Part shown: piece after piece, positions 22,600 to 33,397 of the stretch
Layout: each line of letters starts with the position of its first letter
Numbering within the stretch: the stretch's first letter is position 1
Source: Rutpela maculata
Lineage: Eukaryota > Arthropoda > Insecta > Coleoptera > Cerambycidae
Assembly (NCBI GenBank): GCA_936432065.2
Contig: OW386290.2
Span: 50,176,843-50,240,842 of the forward strand
Direction of reading: 5' to 3'
Length of the DNA stretch: 64,000 nt
Position numbers and translations under genes: made by a program
The notes under the pieces: model-generated
Database searches by the model: none
What the model saw: the letters and a program-made list of their open reading frames with translations, nothing else
What the model was told of the DNA's origin: nothing

Positions 22600-23510
22600 T
22601 CTATTTGTTTATTAAATTTGTTTAAACAAATAGCACTAAAAATTTAAAGTTTATGTAATCTTATAGTATTTTTGAATATAAAAGCAGTAATTTACTTACA
22701 GAAAATCGTTTAATTTTGTTTTTAAATATATTAACGCTTGGAATAGTCTTAAATTCGGGAGGAAGGCGGTTATAGGCTTTAATGGCTCTATAGTGTAAAT
22801 TTTTTTGATAAGTACTTGTAGAATGTGATGGTACCCTTGAGTCACTGCCACCTCTAATAGTTCTATTACTAATTTCATTATTTTTTACAAAGAAATGCTT
22901 AATTTAACAAAGTTTACTAGGCGGTAGATACAAAGATGGGAGGGATAATATACCTAAAGCAATAAAATGTGGTTTGTATGGTGTTCGATTAGGTAATAAC
23001 ATACATATATTTTCTTGGGCTGAAAATAATCTGTGGCTGTGTAAATCCGCACCCCAGAACACAAGGCCATAGTGCAAGTGAGATTGTATATGGACAGAGT
23101 AATATACTTTTAAAGATTCCAGTGATTACAATACGCTATTTAATTTAGCTACCAAGCCATCAATATGGACTTGCCACGACATGGTCTAGAAATTTTGTTG
23201 ACTTAGAATTTTGTAAAGATTTGGCATCTAGACTGACATAAATGGATTCGGTATTATTAAAAGTTTTGCTGAAAATGATTAAGGTAGTTTTATCTTGATG
23301 TAAGAGAATGGTGTTATTTTTTTACTAGTCCTTCATTTTTTGAATGGCATTGTTACATTTACTCGAGAGATCTTTTATAGTACCACAGCCGTGCTGTCAT
23401 CTGCAAATTGGTAAAAGGAGATAAGGTTGATAACAGATGGCATATCATTAACATGTAATAAGAACTGGTTTATGAGGAAAAACCCATTTTCAAATTTCCG
23501 ATGCCTTTCT
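22600..23510 (-). pseudogene. LINE reverse transcriptase, C-terminal half remnant
   Basis: On the minus strand, near 23480-23400, the frame reads LLHVNDMPSVINLISFYQ followed by FADDS, the motif C of a reverse transcriptase. Later come a thumb-like stretch with SHLHYGLVFWGAD (about 23090-23035), a KPHFIALGILSLPSLYLPPS block (22985-22920), and a C-terminal part with YHRAIKAYNRLPPEF-like sequence (22800-22750). This is the usual layout of jockey/CR1-type LINE polymerases downstream of motif B. Stops and frame changes are frequent. The 5' part is missing. Confidence 0.65.
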
Positions 23511-24041
23511 TTTTTATGACGAATTTTGATTTAAACCCGTCATTTTTCCATTTTTGCCATTAGGCTATTTTATATTTTCTAAGGGCCGATTGTTGTATTA
23601 CATAATAATACTTTATGATGGCTCCTTTAAAATTATAATAAGTATATTATTTGCACTTTCAGTTCATGGTGACCAGTGTAATAGCCAAAATCGGTATACT
23701 TCACGGATTAGTGAACCTTCTTTGAGTTCCCTACATCAAAATGTAAAAAACAGAACACCAATCCGGAAGTTAAAGATATCAAGTTTAAATATGCCACACA
23801 TGCAAAGGGATACAAAAAAAACGAAAAATTGTATATATATCATTTTAATGGAATCAAATGGGATCCAAATAAACAATAAAAAAATATTTACTTTTATAAG
23901 CACTATTATTATTTATAATGTCGATTGAAGAAAAAGGGAAGTACTAAACTTTTTGTTATTAATGGAGCAATAAAATTGAAATGTATTTTAGCAAAGAAAA
24001 AAATATTTATTCACCACGAACTGAAAGTACAAGAAATGCAC
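23511..24041. other. AT-rich stretch with an unrecognised ORF
   Basis: An open frame of 124 codons (23554-23928, plus) has no recognisable domain. I do not consider it supported as a gene. Confidence 0.4.
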
Positions 24042-24061
24042 TTATTATTATTATTATTATT
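24042..24061. repeat. TTA repeat at the 3' junction of Dong-like copy A
   Basis: About six TTA units adjoin the poly-T (poly-A of the minus-strand element) of copy A. Confidence 0.9.
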
Positions 24062-24095
24062 TTTTTTTTTCCGTAAAAGCCAGTCACCCTTTATA

Positions 24096-24162
24096 CTCTG
24101 TGGCTCCGACACTCACAGAGGGGAGCTGGTAGTACCGGCAGCCATTCCCCACGTCCGTGGGG
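24096..24162 (-). ncRNA. 3' UTR stem-loops of Dong-like copy A
   Basis: Three hairpins in plus-strand letters: CTCTGTG 24096-24102 with CACAGAG 24114-24120; CTGGTA 24126-24131 with TACCGG 24133-24138; CCCCACG 24147-24153 with CGTGGGG 24156-24162. All recur in the other copies with paired changes. Confidence 0.6.
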
Positions 24163-24169
24163 TGAGTGA

Positions 24170-25315
24170 CTACTGGGTCCGAGAATCGTGTGCCCTGAGT
24201 AGACGTAATGAGCCGAGGATAATGGCCTTCTGCATCCTGCCGGCTAAGATCTCTGCCGAATTTCGGCATGCCGGTATGATCTTTAGTTCTGAAAGCAGCG
24301 TGTGTCTCGTTCCACCGAGGGCTCCTATGATCAGGACCACTAGCTTAACAGTATGGCCAGGGTAAAGCCTGCGGAGCTCGAAGAGCAAATCTCGATATTT
24401 CGTCCGTTTTTCCTCCTCCTTCAAGACAATGTTATTCTCCGCGGGAGCCGAGAACTCCACGACAAACATTGTCTTGAGTTGGTGGTCGAGGAGGACCATG
24501 TCAGGCTTATTAGCTTGTATTTGCCTGACGGTGGGAAACGAGTAGTTCCAATAAATTAGACACTTCTCATTCCCCACAACGGACTCAATATCCCCCGGAG
24601 CGTAAGGCAGCACTGGTGTCTCGTCTATCCCATACGAGTGCCTTAAGTGATAATAAAGCACTCGTAATGCTGCGTCGTGCCTCTGGATATAGGCCGAGAC
24701 TGCATATACTGGACAAGCCGACAGCAAATGCATTATGGTCTCCGGCGCCCTGTGGCAGGTCCTGCAGCTGACATCAGGGACCTCTATACCCATGACACGA
24801 CTTCGATAGACGAGTGTGTTGAATACACCATCCTGGCACGCCATTATGAATCCCTCGGCCTCAGACTTTAACCCGGCTGACCTTAAGAAAGCAAAGGTCA
24901 GCCTTTCGGATAAGCCGCGGTCTTCTATATTTTTATAGAAGACTCCGTGCAATGGCTTATCCGAGTGTAGCTGCAGAAATAAATCAATTTCAGCAGCTTT
25001 GACTTGGGCTTTTTGCCGAGCAGGTTCCAACTCGGTGACAGAGTCGTGATTAACCCGCTCAGCGTCGAAGACCAAACCGAGTTCATCGGCGGCTCTGCGC
25101 GCTGCCTTAAACAAAAAGGCTCCTACTCCTGCACTTTCATGGTCTCGGACCATGCAGAGGAGGGGATCCGAACTCCTTATGACCTTACAGGCTCCATCCA
25201 GAACCATCCTGTTATGGAGATTCTCCAAACTCAAGAGTCCACGGTGACCCCGATGTCGTGGGAGATATAACCGTGGAACGGACGATTTAGGGTGCAAACT
25301 CCTATAGAGATGCAT
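24170..25315 (-). CDS. R4/Dong-like ORF, C-terminal 381 codons (copy A)
   Basis: The frame is open but lacks the reverse transcriptase catalytic motifs, so this copy cannot function alone. It retains the linker, a CCHC-type block (C-x2-C...H-x4-C) and the restriction-enzyme-like endonuclease domain with PD then E (KPDMVLLD, FVVEFSAP) and a downstream KRTKYRDLL. In active relatives this domain nicks the target to prime reverse transcription. It ends SLRLLRAHDSRTQ. It is closer to copy B than to copies C and D. The first Met is not a true start; the coding sequence continues upstream to the truncation at 25392. Confidence 0.75.
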   Translation of the reverse strand: MHLYRSLHPKSSVPRLYLPRHRGHRGLLSLENLHNRMVLDGACKVIRSSDPLLCMVRDHESAGVGAFLFKAARRAADELGLVFDAERVNHDSVTELEPARQKAQVKAAEIDLFLQLHSDKPLHGVFYKNIEDRGLSERLTFAFLRSAGLKSEAEGFIMACQDGVFNTLVYRSRVMGIEVPDVSCRTCHRAPETIMHLLSACPVYAVSAYIQRHDAALRVLYYHLRHSYGIDETPVLPYAPGDIESVVGNEKCLIYWNYSFPTVRQIQANKPDMVLLDHQLKTMFVVEFSAPAENNIVLKEEEKRTKYRDLLFELRRLYPGHTVKLVVLIIGALGGTRHTLLSELKIIPACRNSAEILAGRMQKAIILGSLRLLRAHDSRTQ

Positions 25316-25392
25316 CTTTTTTCGGGTTCCTACATCGAGTTGTCGCAGCTCCTCTTGATTCCATTTAATTACTCCAAAGGAGTAGAGGAGGA

Positions 25393-27783
25393 TTTTTTTT
25401 TTTTTTAGCTAGCTAAAAACCAGTCACCCTTCTCTGTGGCTCCGACCCTCACAGAGGGGAGCTGGTAGTACCGGTAGCCACTCCCCACGCCCGTGGGGTG
25501 AGTGACTACTGGGTCCGGGAATCGTGTGCCCTGAGCAGACGTAATGAACCGAGAATGACGGCCTTCTGCATTCTGCCGGCTAAGACCTCTGCCGAGTTTC
25601 GGCATGCCGGTATGATCTTAAGTTCCGAAAGCAGTGTGTGTCTCGTTCCACCGAGGGCTCCTATAATCAGTACCACTATCTTAACAGTATGGTCTGGATA
25701 CAGTCTGCGGAGTTCGAAGAGCAGATCTCGATATTTTGTCCGTTTTTCCTCCTCCTTCAAGACAATGTTGTTCTCCGCGGGAGCCGAGAACTCCACGACG
25801 AACATTGTCTTGAGTTGATGGTCGAGGAGTACTACATCAGGCTTGTTGGCTTGTATTTGCCTGACGGTGGGAAAAGAGTAGTTCCAATAAATTAGACACT
25901 TCTCATTTCCCACAACGGACTCAATATCCCTCGTAGCGTAAGGCAGCACTGGTGTTTCGTCTATCCCATACGAGTGCCTTAAATGGTAGTAAAGCACTCG
26001 TAATGCTCCGTCGTGCCTTTGGATATAGGCCGAGACTGCATATATCGGGCAAGCCGACAGCAAGTGCATAAGAGTCTCTGGCGCCCTGCGGCAGGCCCTG
26101 CAGCTGACATCAGCTGACATCTATACCCATGACATGACTACGATAGACGAGGGTGTTAAATACACCATCCTGGCAAGCCATTATGAATCCCTCGGTCTCA
26201 GACTTCAGCCCGGCTGACCTTAAGAAGGCAAAGGTCAGCCTTTCGGATAAGCCAAGGTTTTCTATATTTTTATAGAAAACTCCATGCATTGGCTTATCCG
26301 TGTGAAGCTACAGAAAGTTGTTGTGTTCTGCAGCTTTAATTTGGGCTTTTCGCCTAGCAGGTTCCAACTCGGTGACAGAGTCGCGATTTACCCGCTCGAC
26401 GTCGAAGGAGAGACCAAGTTCATCGGCTGCTCTCTGTGCTGCCTTAAACAGAAAGGCTCCTACCCCTGCATTTTCATGGTCTCGGACCATGCAGAGGAGG
26501 GGATCCGAACTCCTGATGACCTTACAGGCTCCATCCAGAACCATCCTATTATGGAGACTCTCCAAACTCAAGAGTCCACGGCCTCCCCGATGTCGTGGGA
26601 GGTATAGCCGTAGAACAGACGATTTAGGATGCAAACTCCTATTGAGATGCATCTTCTTGCGGGTTCCTACGTCGAGTTGACGCAACTCTTCTTGAGTCCA
26701 TTTCACTACTCCAAAGGAGTAGAGAAGAATCGGAACGGCAAGCATGTTGGTAGCAGACACCTTGTTCTTCCCCGACAGCTCTGAAGACCAGATCTGTCGG
26801 AGTCGCTGCTGATACTTGCCGCGGAGAGCGTTTTTCACTACACTCACTTCTTGGGTGGAGCGTTGCTCGACACCCAAGTAAGTGTACGACTCTCCGGCAT
26901 CTAGATGATGTAAGATGCTTCCGTCCACGAGCTGCGCGTCCTCTCCGTAGTTCCCGCATCGTCCTCTCTTGAGATGGACCAGTGCACATTTGTCTAATCC
27001 GAACTCCATGCCGACAGCCTGCGTGTACTCCTGTACCACCCTGAGGGACTGGTGTAGGTCCCTCTCTCCGGAGGCATAAAGTTTAAGGTCATCCATATAA
27101 AAAAGATGGGTGACCTTATGCCTCCTATCGCCAGGGGTACCGCAGTTGTATCCACGGGTTTTCCGGGGCGAAACGGATAATGGCAGTAATGAGATGCAAA
27201 ATAGAAGGGGGCTGAAGGAGTCTCCCTGAAATACTCCCCTTCTGAATGTTACCGACTCCGTCTGGACTCTATCATTACCCGATGTAATGGTAAAGCGAGT
27301 CCTCCAGAGCGGCATCAGTTCTTCGATGCATCTCACTACGGGACCAGGTACCGCAAGACATCGGAGCAAGTGTACAATAAGCTCGTGCGATGTCATGTCA
27401 AATGCCTTGCGGTAGTCGATCCAGGCCATGGAGAGGTTACGCTTATACTGCATGGAGTCCTGCGTGACACACCTGTCAATCAGCAGGTTCTCCTTACAGC
27501 CAGCGACACCTCTCTTTGACCCTCGTTGCTCATATATCCGCTCGTAAACCGGTTCAACTGCGTGGAGCACTCGCATGTACAAGATGCGCGTAAACACCTT
27601 GTAACATGCGTTTTAAACAGGTTATCGGCCGGTAGTTCTTTGGGTTAGACAAATCTCCGTTCCGGGATCAGCACTGTCCGCCCCTCGACAACCCAAGAAG
27701 GAATTTGCTGCTCCCCATTTAGCCATGAATTGAAAATTCTGGCTAAATGGTGGTGGGTACTGGATAATTTTTTCCACCAAAAG
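25393..27783 (-). mobile_element. R4/Dong-like retrotransposon, copy B, 5' truncated and mutated
   Basis: The A-tract (T run at 25393-25406) joins the truncated 5' end of copy A directly, with no TTA between, unlike the other junctions. The coding sequence runs from about 27783 to 25506 in pieces. The 5' limit abuts TTA repeats at 27784. The 3' UTR carries the same hairpins. Confidence 0.85.
25506..27783 (-). pseudogene. R4/Dong-like ORF with three lesions (copy B)
   Basis: The region upstream of 27597 reads SWVVEGRTVLIPE and PITCLK-type RT sequence but needs a frame change to join the 429-codon frame 27597-26308. That frame holds motif A AWIDYRKAFDM, motif B GVFQGDSFSPLLF and motif C FYMDDLKLYA. 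It ends at a TAG (26310-26308) where copies A and D have Gln (CAG). A one-base insertion with a repeated CAGCTGACAT near 26101-26120 shifts the frame before the CRACRRAPETLMHLL block, and the final frame 26120-25506 carries the endonuclease motifs. The copy is therefore inactive, though all domains are present. Confidence 0.85.
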
Positions 27784-27818
27784 TTATTATTATTATTATT
27801 ATTATTTTTTTTTTTTTT
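27784..27818. repeat. TTA repeat and T-tract between copies B and C
   Basis: About eight TTA units then a T run, which is the A-tract of copy C on the minus strand. Confidence 0.9.
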
Positions 27819-28427
27819 GTGAAGCCAGTCGCCCTTCTCTCTGTCTCCGATGCCAGAGAGGGTACGCTGGTAATACCAGAGACCACTCCCTACGCCGTAG
27901 GGTCAGTGGTCACTGGGTCCGCGAATCGTGTGCTCTGAGCAGGCGTAACGAGTCAAGGATAACGGCCTTCTGCATTCCTCCGGCTAAGATTTCTGCCGAC
28001 TTTCGGCATGCCGGTATCGTCTTCAATTCCGAAAGCAGTGTGCGCCTCACCCCACCTAGGCATCCTATAATAAGAACCACTAGTTTAACAGTGTGGTCCG
28101 GATAGAGTCTACGGAGTTCGAAGAGAAGATCTCGATATTTAGTCCGTTTTTCCTCCTCTTTCAGAACAATGTTTGTTTCCCCTGGGGCGGAGAATTCAAT
28201 GACAAACATTGTCCTAAGTTGGTGGTCGAGGAGGACTAAATCAGGTTTATTGGCCTGTATTTGCCTGAGGGTGGGAAACGAGTAGTTCCAATAAATTAGG
28301 CACCGCTCATTCCCCACTACGGACTCAATATCCCCCGGAGCGTAAGGCAGCACTGGTGTCTCGTCTATCCCATACGTATGCCGCAGATGATAGTACAGCA
28401 CACGTACTGCTCCATCATGTCTGTGGA
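27819..28427 (-). mobile_element. R4/Dong-like retrotransposon, copy C, short 5'-truncated
   Basis: Only the last 163 codons (28401-27910, ending with the stop) and the 3' UTR remain. The nuclease block KPDLVLLDHQLR...VIEFSAPG is present. The sequence is almost identical to copy D over this span (few amino-acid changes such as ILAGG for ILAGR), so the two insertions are young and from close sources. TTA repeats lie on both sides. Confidence 0.85.
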
Positions 28428-28463
28428 TTATTATTATTATTATTATTATTTTTTTTTTTTTTT
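28428..28463. repeat. TTA repeat and T-tract between copies C and D
   Basis: About seven TTA units then the T run of copy D. Confidence 0.9.
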
Positions 28464-28481
28464 GTGAAGCCAGTCGCCCTT

Positions 28482-28547
28482 CTCTCTGTCTCCGATGCCA
28501 GAGAGGGTACGCTGGTACTACCAGAGACCACTCCCTACGCCGTAGGG
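28482..28547 (-). ncRNA. 3' UTR stem-loops of Dong-like copy D
   Basis: In plus-strand letters: CTCTCTG 28482-28488 with CAGAGAG 28499-28505; CTGGTA 28512-28517 with TACCAG 28519-28524; CCCTACG 28533-28539 with CGTAGGG 28541-28547, the last inside an outer pairing GACCACT / AGTGGTC. Compared with copy A, several base pairs differ on both sides at once. Confidence 0.65.
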
Positions 28548-28554
28548 TCAGTGG

Positions 28555-30624
28555 TCACTGGGTCCGCGAATCGTGTGCTCTGAGCAGGCGTAACGAGCCA
28601 AGGATAACGGCCTTCTGCATTCTTCCGGCTAAGATTTCTGCCGAGTTTCGGCATGCCGGTATCGTCTTCAATTCCGAAAGCAGTGTGCGCCTCACCCCAC
28701 CTAGGCATCCTATGATAAGAACCACTAGTTTAACAGTGTGGTCCGGATAGAGTCTACGGAGTTCGAAGAGAAGATCTCGATATTTAGTCCGTTTTTCCTC
28801 CTCTTTCAGAACAATGTTTGTTTCCCCTGGGGCGGAGAATTCAATGACAAACATTGTCCTAAGTTGGTGGTCGAGGAGGACTAAATCAGGTTTATTGGCC
28901 TGTATTTGCCTGAGGGTGGGAAACGAGTAGTTCCAATAAATTAGGCACCGCTCATTCCCCACTACGGACTCAATATCCCCCGGAGCGTAAGGCAGCACTG
29001 GTGTCTCGTCCATCCCATACGTATGCCGCAGATGATAGTACAGCACACGTAATGCTCCATCATGTCTGTGGATATAAGCCGAGACAGCGTATGTCGGACA
29101 AGCCGACAACAGGTGCATAAGTGTCTCCGGCGCCCTTCGGCAGGCCCTACAGTTTACATCAAGGACCTCTATACCCAGGACATGACTTCGATAGACGAGT
29201 GTGTTAAAGACACCATCCTGGCAAGCCATAATGAACCCTTCGGTCTCAGACTTCAGCCCAGCTGACCTTAGGAAAGCAAAGGTCAGCTTCTCAGATAAGC
29301 CCCTGTCTTCGATGTTCTTGTAGAAGACTCCATGCAAGGGCTTATCTTTATGCAGCTGCAGAAATTTACGTTGCTCTGCTGCTTTTGTATGGGCTTTTAG
29401 CTGAGCGGGTTCCAGCTCGGTGACAGAACTCGGGTTTACCCGCCCAGTGTCGAAGTCGAGACCAAGTTCATCGGCTGCTCGTTGTGCTGCCTTGAATAAG
29501 AACGCTCCCGTCCCTGCGTTTTCATGGTCGCGAACCATGCAGAGAAGGGGATCCGAACTCTTGATGATCTTGCAAGCTCCATCCAGAGCCGACCTGCTAT
29601 GTAGATACTCCAAACTCAAGAGTCCACGGCCTCCCTGCTGTCGTGAGAGATATAACCGCGGAACGGACGATTTTGGATGCAAACTTCTGTTGAGATGCAT
29701 CATCTTTCGGGTTCCTACATCGAGTTGGCGCAACTCGCCTTGTGTCCATTTCACTACCCCAAAGGAGTGTAGAAGGATAGGAACGGCAAGCATGTTAGTT
29801 GCAGACACCTTATTCTTCCCCGACAGTTCAGAAGACCAAATCTGCCGGAGGAGGTGCTGGTACTTGCCGCGGAGAGCGTTTTTAACTGTTGACACTTCTT
29901 GAGTGGAGCGTTGCTCAACACCCAAGTATTTATACGTCTCTCCGGCATCTAGGTGGTGCAAGATGCTTCCATCCACAAGCTGCGCGTCCTCTCCGTAGTC
30001 ACCGCATCGTCCTCTCTTGAGGTGAACCAGTGCACATTTGTCCAAGCCGAACTCCATACCGACAGCCTGAGTGTACTCATGTACCACCCTGAGAGATTGG
30101 CGTAAATCTCTCTCGCTGGAGGCATAAAGTTTAAGGTCATCCATGTAAAACAGATGGGTGACCTTATGCCTCCTATCTCCGGGGGTACCGCAATTGTAAC
30201 CACGGGTTCTGCGAAGTTCAACGGATAACGGCAGTAGCGAGATGCAAAATAGAAGGGGGCTGAGAGAGTCTCCCTGAAACACACCCCTCTTAAACATAAC
30301 CGGCTCTGTTTGGACTCTGACATTACCAGATGTTATAGTAAAGCGAGTCCTCCAGAGCGGCATGAGTTGTTCTATGCATCTCACTACGGGACCGGGCACC
30401 GCAAGACATTGGAGCAAGTGAACAATTAGCTCATGAGATGTCATATCAAATGCCTTGCGGTAATCGATCCAGGCCATAGAAAGGTTCCGCTTATACTGCA
30501 CGGAGTCCTGCGTGACACATCTGTCAATAAGCAGGTTCTCCTTGCAGCCAGCGACACCCTTCTTAGACCCACGTTGCTCGTATATCCGTTCGTAAACCGG
30601 GCCGCTTGCTTGAAGTACCCGCAT
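28555..30624 (-). CDS. R4/Dong-like reverse transcriptase-endonuclease, N-terminally truncated (copy D)
   Basis: The frame is open for 689 codons and runs into the TTA repeat at its upstream end, so the true start is lost. Motif A AWIDYRKAFD is at residues 51-60, motif B GVFQGDSLSPLLF around 114-126, motif C YMDD at 160-163, then thumb and linker. A Cys/His block (C492, C495, H504, C509) is followed by the restriction-enzyme-like endonuclease: KPD 578-580, E595, KRTKY 611-615. YMDD and this domain order point to the R2/R4 group with a single ORF; target repeats favour R4/Dong. All visible catalytic residues are intact, but upstream RT motifs and N-terminal DNA-binding motifs are absent, so it is probably unable to move by itself. 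The protein would copy its RNA at the nicked target site in the nucleus. Confidence 0.9.
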   Translation of the reverse strand: MRVLQASGPVYERIYEQRGSKKGVAGCKENLLIDRCVTQDSVQYKRNLSMAWIDYRKAFDMTSHELIVHLLQCLAVPGPVVRCIEQLMPLWRTRFTITSGNVRVQTEPVMFKRGVFQGDSLSPLLFCISLLPLSVELRRTRGYNCGTPGDRRHKVTHLFYMDDLKLYASSERDLRQSLRVVHEYTQAVGMEFGLDKCALVHLKRGRCGDYGEDAQLVDGSILHHLDAGETYKYLGVEQRSTQEVSTVKNALRGKYQHLLRQIWSSELSGKNKVSATNMLAVPILLHSFGVVKWTQGELRQLDVGTRKMMHLNRSLHPKSSVPRLYLSRQQGGRGLLSLEYLHSRSALDGACKIIKSSDPLLCMVRDHENAGTGAFLFKAAQRAADELGLDFDTGRVNPSSVTELEPAQLKAHTKAAEQRKFLQLHKDKPLHGVFYKNIEDRGLSEKLTFAFLRSAGLKSETEGFIMACQDGVFNTLVYRSHVLGIEVLDVNCRACRRAPETLMHLLSACPTYAVSAYIHRHDGALRVLYYHLRHTYGMDETPVLPYAPGDIESVVGNERCLIYWNYSFPTLRQIQANKPDLVLLDHQLRTMFVIEFSAPGETNIVLKEEEKRTKYRDLLFELRRLYPDHTVKLVVLIIGCLGGVRRTLLSELKTIPACRNSAEILAGRMQKAVILGSLRLLRAHDSRTQ

Positions 30625-30744
<120 letters not shown>

Positions 30745-31220
30745 TAAAGAAGCCATCATAAGGTATCTACAACCATCGACTCTCATGACACACAATAAGG
30801 CCTAACGACAAGAGAAATGGAAACATTACATTTTTTAGAAAAAAAATCGGTATTTTACAAAATAAGAGAGACCAATGAGAATTTTTTTCCCCATAAACCA
30901 GTGACTAAAAATATACCTCCAAAAAAGTTAGTTATAAGTTTGGTAAAGACACGCGCTTATGTTTCACAGTAAACAATACGTGTTTCTAAATAAAGAAATG
31001 AGACAACACCCGCTATTTCACTAATAAATTTTCGCATATTGATATCCATTCTCCTTCTCAAAAGATGTGGCTTTAGATAAAAATGTTTCGTTTCAATTAA
31101 CCAAAAGTTTAGTTGTAAAAGAAAAATAGAAGAAACAATCTAAAAAGCATGAAATAAAGTCAACTTTATTCCTCTTCTTATTCACAACGTTTAGTGATCC
31201 ATGTATTATTTAGTTGGCCT
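30745..31220. other. AT-rich non-coding stretch
   Basis: Nothing recognisable. Confidence 0.4.
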
Positions 31221-31525
31221 CCCTTTGCTGCATCACACGTCTGGTAGCATGATGCCGTCTGCCGCAGTTGCGTTAGGAGCAAGACCTAACCTAGGCTCTT
31301 TCTCATCAGCTCCTTGGTGACATCAGCCCAAATTTTGAAGGACGTTACCTTCGCCTTTTGCCATCTGGTTTTCTCTGAACTATCCAACTCTACATGAGAG
31401 CCGGTATGTTAAAGAAGACTGGTGACAAAACTCAACCCTGCCTGACGCCCGTGCCAACTTTACATTTGTCAAAGTTAGTGCTGTCAGCCTTCGCCAAAGC
31501 CAGTCAATCCTTCACATCACCGGAA
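31221..31525 (-). pseudogene. RTE-type reverse transcriptase fragment
   Basis: On the minus strand near 31490-31390 a frame reads NFDKCKVGTGVRQG, a stop, then VLSPVFFNIPALM. This is motif B of an RTE-like reverse transcriptase (usual GVRQGCVLSP). Only this short piece is recognisable; the adjoining 31221-31380 is GC-richer and likely belongs to the same remnant, but no motif is visible. Confidence 0.5.
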
Positions 31526-32289
31526 TATATTAGGATTAAGAGCAGGTATTAAATGATAACGAGTGATACTGCTAAAAACATGACGAACATAAATTCCTGA
31601 CACACATCTTCTAATCATTGTTGAATGCTCTGTATGTTCGGGAACACAAAGTTTCTAATTACATGTCAAAAAATTATCTCATACAAAAGAGTTTTATTTA
31701 TTTCTTATGTCTTACCAGAATTCTTCACATAATCAGATACACCTAGTGTCATTATTGCCATGTAATTTGGACATTATCCGAGTATATTCAATATGTTGAG
31801 TAATACACCGACGTAAAGCGAGCTTAAGTGCATCCAATTTGGTAATATGGCCTAAGGAACTACTAATTTGCTCTTCATTGCAACAATTAGCTATACACTA
31901 TGCAGCATTTGTGTTTTAGTAACACATTACGTCTCATGTCGCTACCTAAAAATCATATGCATAGAAATGTTTCGCCTGTTTTTTTTTACCATGAAAATTG
32001 TCATAGAAAAATGTTAATAATTACATAACATACTGTGTACTGGGTAAGATAAATTTATTACGCTTTGATAATGCTGATAAATTGTCTTATTGTTCAGGCT
32101 CCCATCGAACTCTGTAATTCGGTAAACTAATTGACAACTTCTGAATTAAAATCTGGTAACAATGGAATAACCACCTCTACGAGCTTATGAACTACTTAGT
32201 AGTTCAGTAACCTGAACACGAAATCAGCCTTACGCGTTATTAAAAATGTTAATCACATTTTATAAACACGTGTGGTGTATAATCGCATG
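31526..32289. other. Non-coding stretch
   Basis: No gene or clear repeat recognised. Confidence 0.4.
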
Positions 32290-32700
32290 TAGTATCACTA
32301 GTGCTTAGAATTTTATCGGTAAAATTTTTGTGAAAGCTTTGTTGCCTGGTAATATAAATTCTGTAAATTGACTGCTTATTATCTAATTAAATCTCGAGCG
32401 CTTTAGCGGGATGGATTTAATCTTTAATAATAAACTGCCAATTTACACGAATTATATTACCTTTTGGCAACTTAACTTGAGAAAAAATCTATGGATGTAA
32501 TTTAAAAGCACGAGTGGTATTTGGGGAGTATATTTCACGAATAAATAAAGTACTTACATACAATATCTTTGATATTAAGTTTTGGTATTAATTGACTGGA
32601 TGAGGTGTTTTCGTATTATTTTTTAGGATTTACCGATCTTTATTCTCAATTTCATTATTTACGTCACATAAAAACGTATTCCCAAAGTGATTCATCTAAC
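32290..32700. repeat. Repeat F3, copy 2 (inverted relative to copy 1)
   Basis: The palindromic core 32293-32535 (TATCACTAGTGCTTAGAATTT ... AAAGCACGAGTGG, shown in parts) matches 3972-4184. Homology goes on through 32640-32690, where the exon-like segment of copy 1 is present but broken. Confidence 0.65.
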
Positions 32701-33397
32701 ACATAGACTGGTCTTCACTGTAAAGTGTTCTCGGGTGCACTTCGACTAATCACACTAATGTAATTTTTCACGACCTGTAACGAATATAGAAGTATATTAT
32801 TTATATTTCACAGCCTGAAAAGCACGAGACATTTCTGTATACTCTCTGTATAATTTCATACAAGTTTTTAGATACATACACACTAGGGCGGTCCTTATTT
32901 ATACTTGAGGAAAAAAATATTTTCGAATTTAGTTTGGGCCACCCCCCACAACGGTTTCAATTACTAAAAAAATAATGTGGGTGAAATTTGAGCGAAATTG
33001 GATACGGGGAAAACGTGCCACCCACCACCTCTAAATTTAATATTTCTTGAAATTCCCCACATTGTTATATTTGGTTTTTCTAAGTAAACAATAGGTATAA
33101 TTGACATCCTGAAGATAATTTATACTAGTTTAGGAAGAGGAAAGCGAATTCTAAACACTACCCATGAAAATATTTACATTAAAATTCCCTAATCCTTTTA
33201 GGATCAAGGAATTTTAATAGGTGGTCGCCCGCAAGGCCCTAGTTTTAAGATCTATTTCCTCGAATTTTGTCTCTGCAGTAGGGTTGAGTTTCTACCTGAA
33301 CGGCATAAACCTTAATCCTCACTGTAATTTTAGCCGACCTGTATGGCAATAAGTGCGTCAAAGCATTTCAGTACCTCATTATCAGTGAAAAGAGCAG

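Larger units (their letters stand above)
24061..25392 (-). mobile_element. R4/Dong-like retrotransposon, copy A, 5' truncated
   Basis: An open frame of 381 codons (25315-24170) covers the region downstream of the reverse transcriptase core: a CRTCHRAPETIMHLLSACP metal-binding block and a KPDMVLLDHQLK...VEFSAP nuclease block. The element starts abruptly at about 25392 where copy B's poly-A tract begins. The 3' UTR of about 100 bases ends in an A-tract followed by TAA repeats (minus strand). Confidence 0.85.

Noticed and set aside
24353..30323. Many plus-strand and alternate-frame ORFs across the Dong-like cluster
   Set aside because: They are antisense or shifted readings of the minus-strand RT-endonuclease copies.
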